From Notospermus geniculatus (Eukaryota; Nemertea; Pilidiophora; Heteronemertea; Lineidae), in the NCBI GenBank assembly GCA_002633025.1, contig NMRB01000142.1, positions 296,935 to 360,934 of the forward strand: a stretch of DNA of 64,000 nt. The letters are read 5' to 3'. Shown piece by piece: positions 1 through 13,042 of this stretch. A model generated the notes under the pieces. It was not told the DNA's origin, made no database searches, and was given only the letters and a program-made list of their open reading frames with translations. Numbering within the stretch: position 1 is the first letter of the stretch; each line of letters starts with the position of its first letter. Position numbers and translations under genes: made by a program.

Positions 1-3000
1 CGTGTCGCACGAATAATACAACTGAATCTAAAAAATGCCAGTCAATTTAAATAAAAACACAAACGCAATAACATCCACCCCGTTTTATTTTTCTTACGAC
101 CAAATCGTAATGAAAAAGTAATGACTAGATGAGGAACTAATCATCATGTTCATCAGAGTGTCACGAGTTGGCGGATGCAGATTGCGAATAGACGGGTCGC
201 AAACCTGTCTCGTCGCCCTCCTCGTCTCCAGGTTTAGTAGCCGTACATTGGCGTGTGGAAAGAGCGCCGGTTCAACGTCATCGTAGATCCAGGTTAGCCG
301 GTGTCCAGGCTACACCTGGCCATGCATTGGCCTGTGAAAGAGCCGTACAAACGGCCACTGGGTCGAGGCCACACACCACGCCGTCACGCCACTTTTTCCA
401 GCCCAGCCCAGTAGCAATATGAAGTCTACGACTTCATAATAAACGCCACCACGTAAAACAGCACACATTTCTTCAGTACAGACGTGTTTCAGTATGAGTG
501 AGAGGAAGGAAATCTTATTTTAGTACAGTTTTAATTTGGGTATGGAAGTATTGTACCAAAATGTGGCACGGATTTGAAGCTGAAAGCAAGTACTAACCAC
601 TGTCTTTTAGTCATCACAGTCCGAATTATGTAGATGTGATGTCCTACAAGAGACAAACTGTCACAATTTTCAGATCTCCAGCTCCACAATTCAAAATACT
701 TCAAGTTCCAAAATTATGAACAAAATCCACAGGGACCAGAGAGAATTGGTGAATAATCCAGCAAAATAAGTTTCAGGTTGAAGTCTCCAAAATTGGTTTC
801 GAATCCCACAGAATTCCAACAACTTAAATATAGAAAATAAGATATGTTGGGTCTACCTTGTGTACAACCCAAAGACCAATGACCACAGATAGTCCGAAGA
901 CTGAACACCAGCCAGGTCCGGTGTCTCCGCCTGTACAGACCTTTGGTCTTCAGATCTGTGACGATCCCATTCCGAGTCCATCTGGATTCAGCTCTTCCCA
1001 ATCAAGTAATCCCAGATTTCTATTCCTGGAGACAGGAATTCCACTGGAGGCTTCTTTTCTCCAAAGAGCTGAATCAAATCACTGTCTCTAAATCCATTAG
1101 ACACACAGTCAAACTCTGTCAAACTTAAGGTGGAACAGACACTCGCAAAGAGTTGTCAACCTGGGGAGGAACATCAAGGTAGCATTCCCAAACTGCAGGG
1201 GGTTGATCAGGTCAAGGATGACACGCCACAAGCGGTAATTAAAAGGTTAAGACCCAATGGATGATGAACAACCGCTTTTTGCAGCCGTCATTGTATTTGA
1301 GAGGTTTTTGTGAATCTCTTCCCGGAAGTGAGTAGGAAGAAGTAGAAGCCTTGGGGTTAGAATCCTTGACCGACCTTGTATTGATTTGTTTGGCAATTCT
1401 GCGATTACATCAGCAGCAGCAGCTCCAATTTGGATGGAGGACTCCCATCATCAACTCCCGTATCAACTTGAAAGAGTTCCGGGTGTTCAGCCCAACAGAG
1501 CCAGGCATGCCAGGTGTACGTGCTCACAAAGATCCTTATACCTCCCTTGAGTTCTTCATCAGTGCAGAAATCATGATACTAAAGATCATCGATTGGCAAA
1601 AAACATGATATATCAGATGATTGAAATTCCTCTGAAGATACAGGATGTGTTCTGAAACATTCCACCAAGGTCTTGCACCAGCTGTACCTGCTACATCAGA
1701 TTATTCTCAAGTATGTTCCATTGTGAAGTTTGAATGGGATCTCCGTGGACCTGCCAATGTTGGTACGAAAATGTTGTAAAAAGAAAGATGCTTGGTCATC
1801 AAATGCAACCTGGGTGATCTTCAAACTGCATTGCCCAAACTGATCACTTTTGGGACTGACACTGGACCCTTCCCAACGTCATGTGTCACATCAAGATTTA
1901 CCACGAACAGACTGATAGCAGACCATCTCAGGGCTTCAATCACCTCTAGCTATCACAGATATGACACGATACTGCCAGACAGGGATTCAAGGGTGACCAA
2001 GGAACATTACCGTGTTACCAGGGTCCAGAACCAGACAGACAGTGCCAAAGGGGGCTCGGTACAGATGACTATGATAACACCTAATGCTGAATGGTATGAC
2101 AATAGGATGATTGAGTTGGAGGCAAATGAGTGTCATCTTTTGTACTAGCAGGAGATGAAGAATCTTGCCAGGATAATGGATAGGAAAGACCGCGACTGTC
2201 TTGTTGATGCTGGCAGACCACTAGAGAAACCTTGATATCAAGACTAGACTGGTGATTATGTAAGCAGACTTAATTCCATTGAAGTGGGAGGAACCGTCCC
2301 TGATAGAAACTTGTTCCCTTACTACAGCAAGGGTGCTACATGCACACTCAGACAGAAATTCTCCCAGACATGCCAGACTTGTTGATGAGCAACTGGGGCC
2401 CTTCTTGCACAAGAGAGGGCTTGAAACATGTGGACCTGCTGGTGGCTCTCAGCCTGACAGCACCATTCGCAGAATCAGCACTTGACGTATGTGGGTACCT
2501 CGAGAATGCAGGAGCTCTTAGAACAATTTCCCTTTCAGACCTGTTAATAGTTAATGGAGTCGTGATGAGGGATACCTTGAAGGAAGGCCGTAACTGGGGA
2601 CTACAAGCTTCCTTATCAGATGAAGCAGAACAAAGCTTCATCTGATAAGGAAGCTTGTAGCTTGACTTACAAATGGTGTTGAGGATCTCATAGCAAGAAA
2701 TTAAGCTCTCTGCATGCAGCACAGGTTTACTTGGTAAATAGCCTCAAAAAGTACAATTTCATGTATAATACAAAGGGTAAAGTGATTGCAAACATTTTGC
2801 TAATGTTTTTTTTCCCTCCTACTCAATCCCTGGTAAGCTTCAATAGTCACGCACACAACTGTACTAACCAAACCAACAGCCCAAGACAAACAGCAGATTA
2901 CTTCATATTATACAGATTATTTTTACAGGGATAAGTTAACTGGAATTGCTCTATAGGAAAAAATATCCGGTTAACATAATTCTAGAGGCCTAGTTCTTCA

Positions 3001-4035
3001 ACTTTCTTCACTGATTGCACAAACTAATGAGAAAAACATGCATTAAATTGGAAAAAGTTTCATGTCAATGAGAAGATTTATCTAATTATGCTCAACAGAG
3101 ACAAAACATGGCTTTTTAGTGCCTGCCGCCCAGTAAAATTACTTTTTCATGTTAGGTCTGTAATAGTCTTCACAACCTCCTATGCAGATGAAAAGCTTTT
3201 CTGATAGCTTTTCATTAACTTGTACTACGGCATTTTATCTTCAGTTTTCAGAAATGTCATCCCACTGCTGAAGCGGAAACAGTGGAGTTCCCTCCATGGG
3301 CTCCAGTTTCCTTCCACACTTCACCAACAATACCACTGTTATATCTGGTCCAACCTGGCCCCCACATCCACCAACACCTTACGAATTCCACACTCGTGAG
3401 ACAGATAATCACGTAATGAGTGAATGTGCAGGACCAGGCCATACAGCCAAACAAAGGTGACAAAATGGCCGTCATAACTTTCCCATCAAGTCATGAATGG
3501 GACCACACCCTGTACACACATTGGTACATACTCAAGCTACTATAATAAACGCAACAATGCTACTCTGGCGTTGTGCGGGATCTAAAAGTGGGACTCATCG
3601 AGATGCTGCGTAAACATGGGCACTCGTAACTCCCAGGATCCCCAACCCCCTGATGATGTTGTGCACACGTGCAACAACAAAAGACCTCGTGCTCTGTTGT
3701 GATACGCACGTTGTCTGGACGACAGACGGGTGTTCCGTGTGTGTGTGCCGTCAGTGAATGTTAGAACAACAGCTTTAGCAGAGGAGGTTCCCCTATGGTT
3801 TCAGTCTGGACAGGTGTATTTTGCTAAATGCTTGTGTGACAACGGGGTATCCCTTTACCTGATTAGCTGTTCACTGAGGTCAAAAGGGTAGACCTACCTG
3901 GCGTGAGGGGAGACCCAAGTACGGCAGGCAGAGAGAAATGGCTGTGCATGCTTAGTCCAGCATAGTAATAAATAGGGCTTATTGGCTCAGAGGCCTATAG
4001 ACAGTGGGGCGATTGGATGAGCTGTAACGCATTTT
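1..4035. other. Unassigned stretch
   Basis: No supported gene. Several open frames up to 124 codons on both strands share no family pattern. CCGGAAGTGAG (1322-1332) is an isolated ETS-like site. The 2601-2660 palindrome is the only clear structure. Confidence 0.6.
2601..2660. repeat. Perfect 26-bp inverted repeat
   Basis: Arms 2601-2626 and 2635-2660 are exact reverse complements (starting CTACAAGCTTCCTTATC) around an 8-base loop. It would form a strong hairpin on either strand. Confidence 0.9.
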
Positions 4036-4168
4036 AGGAAACCAAAGCCCCAGCAGGAACATGCAAATGGACCTGCTTCCCAATTGCATCAGGTTTAGAC
4101 AGAATTTGAACCCACAATATCTGAGGTCAGAGGAGTGATTACTTCCACTACGCCATTCTGACAGCTGG
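4036..4168 (-). mobile_element. tRNA-derived SINE, degenerate
   Basis: The body motif AGGAAACCAAAGCCC is followed by a degraded B box (TTTGAACCCACAA) and an A-box region (CTTCCACTACGCCATTCTGACAG). The order on the plus strand is reversed, so the element reads on the minus strand. Confidence 0.5.
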
Positions 4169-4451
4169 CGAGACATCCCTGTAAACATCGGTTCAGCTCC
4201 AAGGGGCAGTTGACCAGACCTTTCAACATTGGAGCTGGTTTTCAAAGCAGGTGCATTCTGCCAATTAAGACCAGGATCTTTCTGATAGAAAGCACCTGGT
4301 GTGCCTCGTGTGGAATGAGTGAAAAGATTTCGAAGTAATTCACCTCTTCCATGGGGTGGGGTACCTTCACCCATGGAGGGGGGATGTGTGATTGAAGTAT
4401 TAGCTATACTCTACAATAAATTGTACTTGGGTCGACATGATAGAGCTAGTT

Positions 4452-4621
4452 CAATAGGAGCTGTCAATCAATTGACCAATAGGTGTCACTACGGCCCAAT
4501 TCAATGCCTAGTGGACCCATTCATGGTTGACTGAACATTAACCAGGAGAATTTTCTTGTATTGGTCTGCTAGAACTTTGCTGCCATCTTTTGGCAATAAG
4601 CCTGGCTGACTGCTCCTGTTG
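4452..4621 (+). mobile_element. MITE, CAATAGGAGC family, copy 1
   Basis: A 170-bp element starts CAATAGGAGC and ends GCTCCTGTTG (short imperfect terminal inverted repeats). It matches 36036-36192 along its length, sharing the stretch CTGCTAGAACTTTGCTGCC and flanks, and matches a reversed, truncated copy at 21547-21685. Confidence 0.6.
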
Positions 4622-7342
4622 ACAATGCTCCCAGAGATCACAAATGCAATGGTACCTTTAAAGGATCAGAAGCTGCACAAATCTATGGAGAGTACCGGTA
4701 CGTCATCAAGCAGCAGTTTGCAGTTTTTTATCCATCGCTGAGTAAAAGGTGTCTTGATGGAATTATAACCTGAAACCCTGCTACCAATAACATGCGAACA
4801 CGAGTTATCATTCATTACAAGCCATTACTCTTGTAAAAAAAAACGGCAACTTTCCCAAGGGCATAGTGAGTACTTCACAAGACTTATCAGACATGTGAGA
4901 TACCACGCATGCACACACCCGCAAAATTCGATAAACTAGTATAGGTACACATGAATGCTGAAACTGCCTCCCTGGGCAAAAGCATTTAACATTCCATACA
5001 GCAATAATTTATGACAAATATAGTAATTATTGATAGAAAATTTGTGTTGTGAGTAACTGTTGTCCGAGCGTGGAGTTCCATTCACTTCGATCAATGGAAC
5101 TGATTGGTTTTCTATAGAAACCTTGAGTAGGTTGTGTTCGTTTGTGATGATTGTATTATTTCATGTATTATGGGACATCTCGAAGGTTCTGGGAAGGCAG
5201 CGCGGTTCGGGCATTCTCTGAAAATGTGGAGAGAATGTGGGTGTGCTTTGTCCAGGCCATTCAATTTGCTTAATTTGGTAATCAGTGTCGACAGACTTCA
5301 TCCTGGATGGACTGAGCCAAGGCCAACATACTTAGTGATGCAGTAAGTAGACTGCAGTAAGATTCAGCCAAGTCGTCATATTTTGACCCCCAAAGGCTGG
5401 TAACGGTCGTGACAATTAGGTCCAGGATGATTCAACTACTTGTACAAAGTAACTGATGTATTGGCCACAATTGATGTGACCACCTCTCTCAACCAAGGGA
5501 AGAAGTAAAGTACGGGTCAGTCATTCCATCCAGATCATATCGGGCTGGCCCGCAGTTGTGATACCCAAATGGGACCATGAGTCATGTAGCAACACCGCAA
5601 GAACTCTGCCAGTAAAATTGGATAAAGTTTTTCTACTCCCATGGAGTTTTCACTCCATTGCTTTCAACTTTTCATGAATCACCAGATGAACTGGTTCAGG
5701 ACACACGAGCAGCAGGGATGAAGCCAAACAAAGATACAGCTGTGGCTTCAACTTCAGGCCATTGGGAGCAAAACAAAAGGGTTAGCTCTGGATAGCAATG
5801 ATTGTGGGACCTGATGTGGACAGTTCCCTCAGTGCATTTTTCTAGGCGAGCTGATCAAGTGTACCCTAGGGAAGTGACCTGGTTGTCGACTAGACTATAA
5901 TTCCACTTCTGATTCCGCAAGCTCCCTTGACCCCATCCAAGGCATACCCTGGGTTCGGACTCACTGCCAATCAGACCCACAAGCAAACATTTTTGGGAAG
6001 TTGGCTATGTGACTGACGAAAAGCGACGGGAACCCCAGCAATGTACAAGACCAAGTAGCACCATCGCAGAAACGTTCTTGGCAGAATCACCAGGGCAGCA
6101 TCCTGTCAGTTTGACTGATCGCTGACCTGGCCAATCCGGATGCCCCTTTGAACATTACTAATGAAAGACAAGCTCTGCCCAGATCACCATCTCGTACCCA
6201 GGGTCTATACAACCACTCCCCTCCTCGCACTTGCTTCCAAGGGAAATTAAGGGAGGGTACACCGGACTGTAAATGACCAGAGATTCTCAGGATGCCAGAT
6301 CACCGATTCAGCTAGCCAATATCCTAATGGCCAACACGATAGGAGTTTAACCAAAGCATGAAGCAACGTTCAGTGATCACCCAGTAATTTACAACAACCT
6401 GAATGGACAGTTAACTCCAAAATTGATGTTCTCAGAAAAAAAATTTAACGGTACGGCCACACAGGACCGCTGATTCAGATTTGAAAGTCTTGCTTCATCT
6501 ACTCTTTGAACTCCCTGAGGAGGTTCTTAAATTCTAACTGCCACCCAAGATGATGTAATCTATCTTTCACGGTTTATCCCATCCCACTTCGAGATACAGC
6601 GCCGAGAACAACAAAGGCATGCGCCGATGTCTTTTATCTTGATCAGGCTCGTATATCATCCCACTGTATGGTGTCCCGATCGGGATACATGTATTACAGT
6701 GCATTGTGGGTAATCAAAACATCGCCACACGATTGAATATTTTCTGTGGCGCGAGGAATGTTGCCAAGGAATGACATCTAACATTTTTTGAAGTCTTTAT
6801 GGCGAGATAATGGAAGCTAGGCGCTACAGGGGAAAATAGCAGCTTGGCTGCCTGCAGTGTAATGCTACAGCCAAGATGTTGGTGGGTTTGGGTCTGTAGT
6901 CTGGAGGTGCATCTTGCTTTCTGTCCATCACTGTGATTGGTCATTTGATTGTTGCCTTGCATTATGACCTAGATTCACCAGACTTGGCTGTGGGTACTGC
7001 TTTCAAGAGGGGTGGCAAGCAACCACGGTACTCCTACCCCAAATTTGGTGAATTTAGGTCCAATAACAAATGAGATACCATGAACTATCTATAGTTCACA
7101 ATAAACACATCAACACCTGTCTGTCATTTCCATTAAGTCACCTGATGTAACTTCACTAACAACAGATCTATCCTTATTTGGCGGACTAATGTGAAAATTA
7201 CTCATTTACAATTATCAAAATATGATTGGTGAGAATAACAAATGGTTAAGTACTGTACATCATATACATGCATATTTCTCATTCTGCGTGTGTCCATGTC
7301 TGCCATGTGGAAACATAGAATGAATAATTAACCCATCTATAT
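4622..7342. other. Unassigned stretch
   Basis: Nothing beyond small hairpins (for example GTTCCATT/AATGGAAC near 5075-5100) was recognised. No open frame is supported. Confidence 0.6.
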
Positions 7343-8630
7343 CATGAGGAACATGCATCAGTTAGCTAGGCTCAGTCACAATGAAGCCAAGCCTCATTAT
7401 GAGCAGCTGACACTGCCCTAGATATGCAGAATCGCTGGCTATTAGGCTTTGTTTTGCAGGAAAATTGAAGGGATGTTTTTTTTATAGCAGGAAGAATTCG
7501 TCTAGAAACAAAGCGAGTATGAATATCTATATCAGCAACTGAGTAATTTGTGGTACTGTTCTATTTTTTCATTGTGTTTTATTGGGACCAAGGCCATGGG
7601 CCAGCCATCTCATCCACCACATGATAGCCCTTAGAGGTTTGACAATCCAGCCAACAGGTATTGCCCTCATCTGAGGACAACCATGGTTGATGAAGTCTCA
7701 GCAGCAATTTTTAATGCTTCACCTACGATACATAAGGTCTAGTCCCTTTCTCTTTTGTAAACATTAGTAGAGGCCCTGCTTTTCCATCCTCCTATAGCAG
7801 GGCTTTGGTCTCGCTTCTCTTCATACACTCGCACACAAAGTGTGAGCAGATGAACAGGAGCCAGGTAAAAACCCCTGCTGTGGGAGGATGTGTTTTTCCA
7901 TCAATATCATCGTTACTTTGACAACAAGCTTGCGCTCAGAGTCGCGCCGGATCACAAATGAATCAAATTTTGAAGTGACTCGTCACCTTCCATACTCGCG
8001 AAGCAACAGGAAAGAACAATCTTACTTCCATCCACTCAACCTCATGAGAACAAAAACTCGATTTATAAATAAATCACCACAAAATTCAAATCTGCAGCAT
8101 GCAAGTCATCCAAAGCACTTTCCTACTCAAGGCATCTTGAGGTGAGGTTCAAATTTCACTCCACAGCCCATTCTGGAGGTGACTCAAGAGGTAGGACTAA
8201 CTCAGGGGACCATCTCAAGTGTTCCAATACATTTCAAGAGGGAATCTGTTGCTCTTCGCAATTGTAACTTCTCGCTAAACCAATCAGAATTCACTAGCTG
8301 ACAAAAACGTGCAAATGATATGGTAAGATGGGATTGAATAACATGAAATTTTAAGGACAGTATGGCGCCGGGGATTGTTGAATTCAGGAACTGGGGTGGT
8401 TGGGTAGAGAGTTTTCTGGCTGGAAATGCAAGGGAATTGGCATTCATGGTGAAGGGTACATTTTTCAGACGATATGCTTAAAATCCTTGAGCTGGAATGC
8501 TACATGTAGTATTGAAGGTCACTGAACCTGAAAAGGAAAGGCATATATTCATTCCATCGTTTCAGGCATGTCAGGTGAAAACTGAGAAATGCTGTTTTTT
8601 TCAGTGAAGATGTCATGCAGTGCAGCAGTC
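7343..8630. repeat. Direct duplication, 1.2 kb, copy 1
   Basis: Starts CATGAGGAACATGCATCAG and matches 9363-10533 nearly throughout. This copy carries extra material around 7770-7890 (a doubled TTTTCCATC block) that breaks the open frame kept in copy 2. Confidence 0.85.
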
Positions 8631-8905
8631 ACAATTTCCAAAATTGCCTAAATTTGTGATTTTATGTTCCAATCAGTTTTCGAACATGTCCACTTGTATT
8701 GTCTGTTCACGCAACAGCAATGTGGGTCTACCTTGGAGGCTCTCAATAATTTGCATGTCAAAGTATCGTCTACAATTACGTTGTATTCCTAACCTTTTAG
8801 ACAATATGTACAGGAAACCTCATCGATAGAGAGGTCACGATTACATCAGTAAGCTCTAAAAATATTACAGTGAATGACAACGTCAGCAAGCAAACACACT
8901 ACAAT

Positions 8906-8998
8906 GGGTGATATTCATAAAGGCTAGTAAATGCTTTTACTTCAAGATTTTCATTGGACCTCACTGTGCAAATCGTAAAAGCATTTGCTAACTTTTAG
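8906..8998. mobile_element. Foldback MITE, AAATGCTTTTACTTCAAG family, copy 1
   Basis: The left arm GATATTCATAAAGGCTAGTA followed by AATGCTTTTACTTC pairs with the right arm GTAAAAGCATTTGCTAACTT. It is related to 26459-26590. Confidence 0.5.
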
Positions 8999-9362
8999 GC
9001 CTACGAACAGGCCTAATACGAGCTAAATAAACACAGGTATTTGACATCGGAGGGACTCTTAAAAATTAAAGCTTGATGACCACCCTATGACCCAGGTCAG
9101 GAGGTTAATTTTGTTGCACTGGTAGCAGTAGGTAATATACCTATAACGTGCGTATGTACACATGTATTTGCATCTCAGTTAAAAGAACTCCTACTATCAG
9201 CGCAGATTGCGTGAATTCTAGGTATCTGGCATGATTAATATGCAAATCAGGCAATTTTGAAAAAAATGGCTACGGTTCTGTCTTTTCGAAATTGGGGTAC
9301 AGTTCTGCGTACCAAGTTCGGCGGTTCTGCGCGTTCGGCGGTTCGGCCTTTTCGAACTGCCG

Positions 9363-10533
9363 CATGAGGAACATGCATCAGTTAGCTAGGCTCAGTCACA
9401 ATGAAGCCAAGCCTCATTATGAGCAGCTGACACTGCCCTAGATATGCAGAATCGCTGGCTATTAGGCTTTGTTAATGCAGCAAAATTGAAGGGATGTTTT
9501 TTTTTGTAGGAAGAATTTGCCTAGAAACAAAGAGTATGAATATCAGCAATTGAGTAATCTGTAGTTACTGTTCTGTTTTTTCATTGTTTTATTGGGACCA
9601 AGGCCATGGGGCCAGCCATCTCATCCACCACATGATAGCCCTTAAAGTAAACACAGGGTTGACGGTCCAGCCAACAGGTATTGCCCTCATCTGACATGTC
9701 TGAGGACATGCCCGGTTAGTCTCAACAGAAATTCTCAGTGCTTCATCTGCTATACGTAGGGCCTGGTCACTTTCTGCTTGAAGAATGAATAGCCCTGCTT
9801 TTCCATCAACATCATCATACTTTGACAACATGTACTCAGAGTCGCGCTGGATCACAAATGAATCAAATTTTGAAGTGACTTGTCACCTTCCATACTCGTG
9901 AAGCAACAGGAAAGAACAATCTTGCTTCCATCCACTCAACCTCATGAGAACAAAAACTCGATTTATAAATAAATCACCACAAAATTCAAATCTGCAGCAT
10001 GCAAGTCATCCAAAGCACTTTCCTACTCAAGGCATCTTGAGGTGAGGTTCAAATTTCACTCCACAGCCCATTCTGGAGGTGACTCAAGAGGTAGGACTAA
10101 CTCAGGGGACCATCTCAAGTGTTCCAATACATTTCAAGAGGGAAGCTGTTGCTCTTCGCAATTGTAACTTCTCGCTAAACCAATCAGAATTCACTAGCTG
10201 ACAAAAACGTGAAAATGATATGGTAAGATGGGATTGAATAACATGAAATTTTAAGAACAGTATGGCGCCGGGATTGTTGAATTCAGGAACTGGGGAGGTT
10301 GGGTAGAGAGTTTTCTGGCTGGAAATGCGAGGGAATTGGCATTCATGGTGAAGGGTACATTTTTCAGACTACCGGTATATGTTTAAAATCCTTGAGCTGG
10401 AATGCTACATGTAGTATTGAAGGTCACTGAACCTGAAAAGGAAAGGCATATATTCATTCCATCGTTTCAGGCATGTCAGGTGAAAACTGAGAGTATATGC
10501 TACTTTTTTCAGTGAAGATGTTATGCAGCAGTC
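9363..10533. repeat. Direct duplication, 1.2 kb, copy 2
   Basis: Second copy of 7343-8630, separated from it by about 730 bp. It contains the open frame at 9589-9882 on the minus strand. The most similar part, from 9860 to 10480, differs from copy 1 at only a few positions. Confidence 0.85.
9589..9882 (-). pseudogene. Open frame in 1.2 kb duplicated segment, unknown protein
   Basis: A 97-codon minus-strand frame (after TGA at 9883-9885) reads VTSKFDSFVIQRDSEYMLSK, then an acidic Gly-rich YDDVDGKAG, then an Ala/Ile/Leu-rich helix-like AESDQALRIADEALRIS. It ends at a TAA that overlaps CCAATAAAAC, a possible polyadenylation signal. Its composition is more protein-like than most frames here, but I cannot assign a family. 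The homologous stretch at about 7580-7960 in the first copy of the duplication is interrupted by insertions and frame shifts, suggesting a decayed gene or element fragment rather than a live gene. Confidence 0.25.
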
Positions 10534-10971
10534 GCTCGAGAGTTTTAATGGAGTGATGTAGTAAAGAAGTTTAGGACGGCCCCCCCACCACCGCCTCCCT
10601 ATTACCCAATATGTAAATGGTGACATGGAGGTGTCCTTTGTCACACACTGCATCCCAACCAAGCCCAGACGAAACCAATGCTCTGCAAAACAATATCACA
10701 GGCAAAATACCGCTGCCATGACATCACTGCCAGGCTACTATAAAATCATCATCCAAAACAATGACTAGCAGACAGTAGCTAATGAATTCAGCATCCAATT
10801 ATCTTCAGACAGATACAATCACACATTATGTACGTAAGTAACATCACTGTAGATGCGACATACAGAAAATTGTACATTGCTAAAGGAAGTCATTCTACAA
10901 TGGAACCGAGATTGTTCAAGACGTCCCGACCTCAAAAAATCACAATCAAAATGAGAAATTGACAACCTTAC

Positions 10972-11075
10972 CTTTTTTTGGCTCCCTTCTTTTTCTGCGA
11001 GCTACTCCGCCCCACGTGCATGTTGCGAGGGAGGGTAAACGACCCCCCATGCCAAGTTTTAACTTTCATGTCCAT
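10972..11075 (-). CDS. Candidate alternative first coding exon, short basic N-terminus
   Basis: On the minus strand an ATG at 11073-11075, with G at +4, opens 34 codons plus two bases (AG) and runs into a strong donor, AAAAAAAG|GTAAGG (donor at 10966-10971). The peptide starts MDMKVKTWHGGSFTLP and ends in a basic stretch, SSSQKKKGAKK. The frame is open upstream for about 24 further codons to a TAG, so an internal exon is also possible. The exit phase (2, split AG codon, probably Arg or Ser) is identical to that of the exon at 42829-43028 on the same strand. The two could therefore splice to the same acceptor as alternative first exons. I do not recognise the peptide. It is too short to judge by codon bias; the donor and the dense Kozak/coding context are the support. 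Confidence 0.45.
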
Positions 11076-12109
11076 TGATCCAGACGGCTGTGAGGAATAA
11101 GAAGCCGGCAGGCAGTGATTGTTGTGCTGCCGATACGTCTGCTACCGCTAGCTCCACAGCATCCAGTAGACTAATAATATATCACACTGTTACGCTGTAT
11201 GCGATTGTATGCATTATGGATAAGCTGGCACACTACACACGTTGAACTTCAAACTCCCCGATAAAGAATCCAAGAAAAATCGTTAACCCGGAGGTTTGGC
11301 TATAAAATATGGCAAATTAGAATCGGGTTTAATGGAACGATTACAGTATCCTGAATAATAGGGAATGAGTAGCGATATTGTCTTCTTCGTAAATAATCAA
11401 TGGCTCTGAGATCGAGAATGCACTCAAGATGCTCTGTACTGTGATGAGAAGAATTTAGGGCAACTGTCAACGGCAGTGCGTGAGAGCCGAGTCACAACAA
11501 AGAACCAGTACCAGGGTGTATACATGCATCAGTAATTATAGCTCCATAAGCATGATTGGCCTACACAGCACTATTAGTTCAGGCAGGTCTCCTATGGTCT
11601 GATGAACGTGTGGTCACAACTCTCCCCAGACAGACCAAAGTGTACACCGACGATGACCCTGTGACTGGAGATTGGTTTCAGGAAGCTGAACCAGAAAATT
11701 TCGAGACAGCAAACACATTGAGAATAGAATAATCAGTTTACCGTGGAGTGATAAGGGTGCGTTTTTCCTCCTAACAGCTCTCTGTTTGGCTCCAGAGATT
11801 AATTGCAGTCAGTTGGGATTTTCACGTGGACTGTCTGGTCTCATATCCACTGCACTGACAAACAAAGATCTGAAATCGCCAGACAACAATGGTCGCCAAA
11901 ACCTGTCAGATGGCCATGCGCTCAGGTTTAAGGAGACAAAAGCGTATGATGCCACAAAAACACGACTATTGTCTGACAACAGGTTTTTTATGACATCTGG
12001 TTGATTTGGATGGTGGTACTTTTGGAGTCAAATGTGAGGACAATGAGGGTTTCATTGAGATGGTCTTTTAAATGAGGTCCTTATCACTCCGCAGAGATCC
12101 TTCACTCAT

Positions 12110-12400
12110 TCTAAAGATGAGTCGATTGTAAAGTTGTCTCTGAATTTCGCAGATTTTCGGCCCCAACTGGGGTCTTCCTCAGGCACTTTCTAGTAGAGAT
12201 CCCAGAAGTGAATGAGCTAGATCCTACGTTAGATCCTTCATTAGGATCCAGCTCATTCACTTCTGGGATCTCTACTAGAAAGTGCCTGAGGAAGACCCCG
12301 ATTGGGGTCGAAAATTTGTGAAATTCGGAGACGACTTTACATATCATACCATTTTGTGTGTTGTTCTTTGTGCCTTATGTTGGATATCTAAAGATGAGTC
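12110..12400. mobile_element. Palindromic retroelement fragment with 14-bp TSD (Penelope-like?)
   Basis: A 263-bp insert (12124-12386) is flanked by the perfect 14-bp direct repeat TCTAAAGATGAGTC. Copy B of the duplication has the site once (15261-15274), proving insertion. Inside, two arms of about 100 bp (12124-12223 and 12244-12342) are inverted around a short spacer. Each arm carries CTGAGGA, a GACCCC/GGGGTC stem with GATT loop, then GAAA (12286-12313 on the right arm), the layout of a hammerhead ribozyme core. Family knowledge: Penelope-like elements carry hammerheads, make variable target duplications and often have inverted terminal parts. The assignment is inference. Related sequence occurs at 29843-29930. 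Confidence 0.6.
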
Positions 12401-12825
12401 CGTTCTGATTCAATAAAGAGCATCACGATGATCCATCGTGAATAAGGTTATCATTGATTTGTGAATATCATTATTGGAAGCGAAGCCAAAATTGGATCCA
12501 ATTGCTCTCAGCAAAATAGAAGACTACCTCAGTCCATGATATTCAAGGACCTCACAACTCCAATGAGCATGTCACAGCACTGAATTCCACACAGCAGTGA
12601 TACACACACAAACGGAAGTCTATGCAGTTCTTCAAGTATGACATTCAAGGGCCTTCCAAGTCTCAAAACTGTGAAGGGTGGTGACAACTCAGGGTCTCAG
12701 ATGCCTGGTTGGTTTCCCAAGATTTCAATGGGATCGTGGAAACTAACAAAACACTTTTAAAACCCTTGCTTTGAACCAAATGGATTAGCAGGACTTTAAA
12801 AGGCTTTACCAAGTGACCCACAGAG

Positions 12826-12981
12826 TTAAGCCTAGTTTATACTTCGACGCAGGACCATCGGCGTCCGACGCACGATCAAAATCTGTACGCCGACATAAGC
12901 CTACTTCATTATGTTGGCATCCAGATTTTGATCACGCGTCGGACGCCGATGGTCGTGCGTCGAAGTATAAACTAGGCTTTA
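12826..12981. mobile_element. Foldback MITE with TTA target duplication (PIF/Harbinger-like)
   Basis: The 150-bp element 12829-12978 is one long inverted repeat (ends AGCCTAGTTTATACTTCGAC / its complement), flanked by TTA on both sides. Copy B lacks it and shows a single TTTA. A 3-bp TTA/TWA duplication and a foldback structure fit PIF/Harbinger-derived MITEs. Confidence 0.7.
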
Positions 12982-13042
12982 GTGAGTACACTTTCCAGTC
13001 ATAACATGTATGTACTTCACATGTTAATCATACAACTCTTCT

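Noticed and set aside
793-813. B-box-like GGTTTCGAATCCC on the plus strand
   Set aside because: No A box or SINE body accompanies it, so it was not counted as a plus-strand SINE.
1468-1608. Possible piggyBac transposase remnant (FSPTEPGMPG ... SLEFFISAEIMILKIID)
   Set aside because: The spacing resembles the start of the DDE_Tnp_1_7 domain, but the expected TNRYA follow-on is absent and no later part of a transposase is found.
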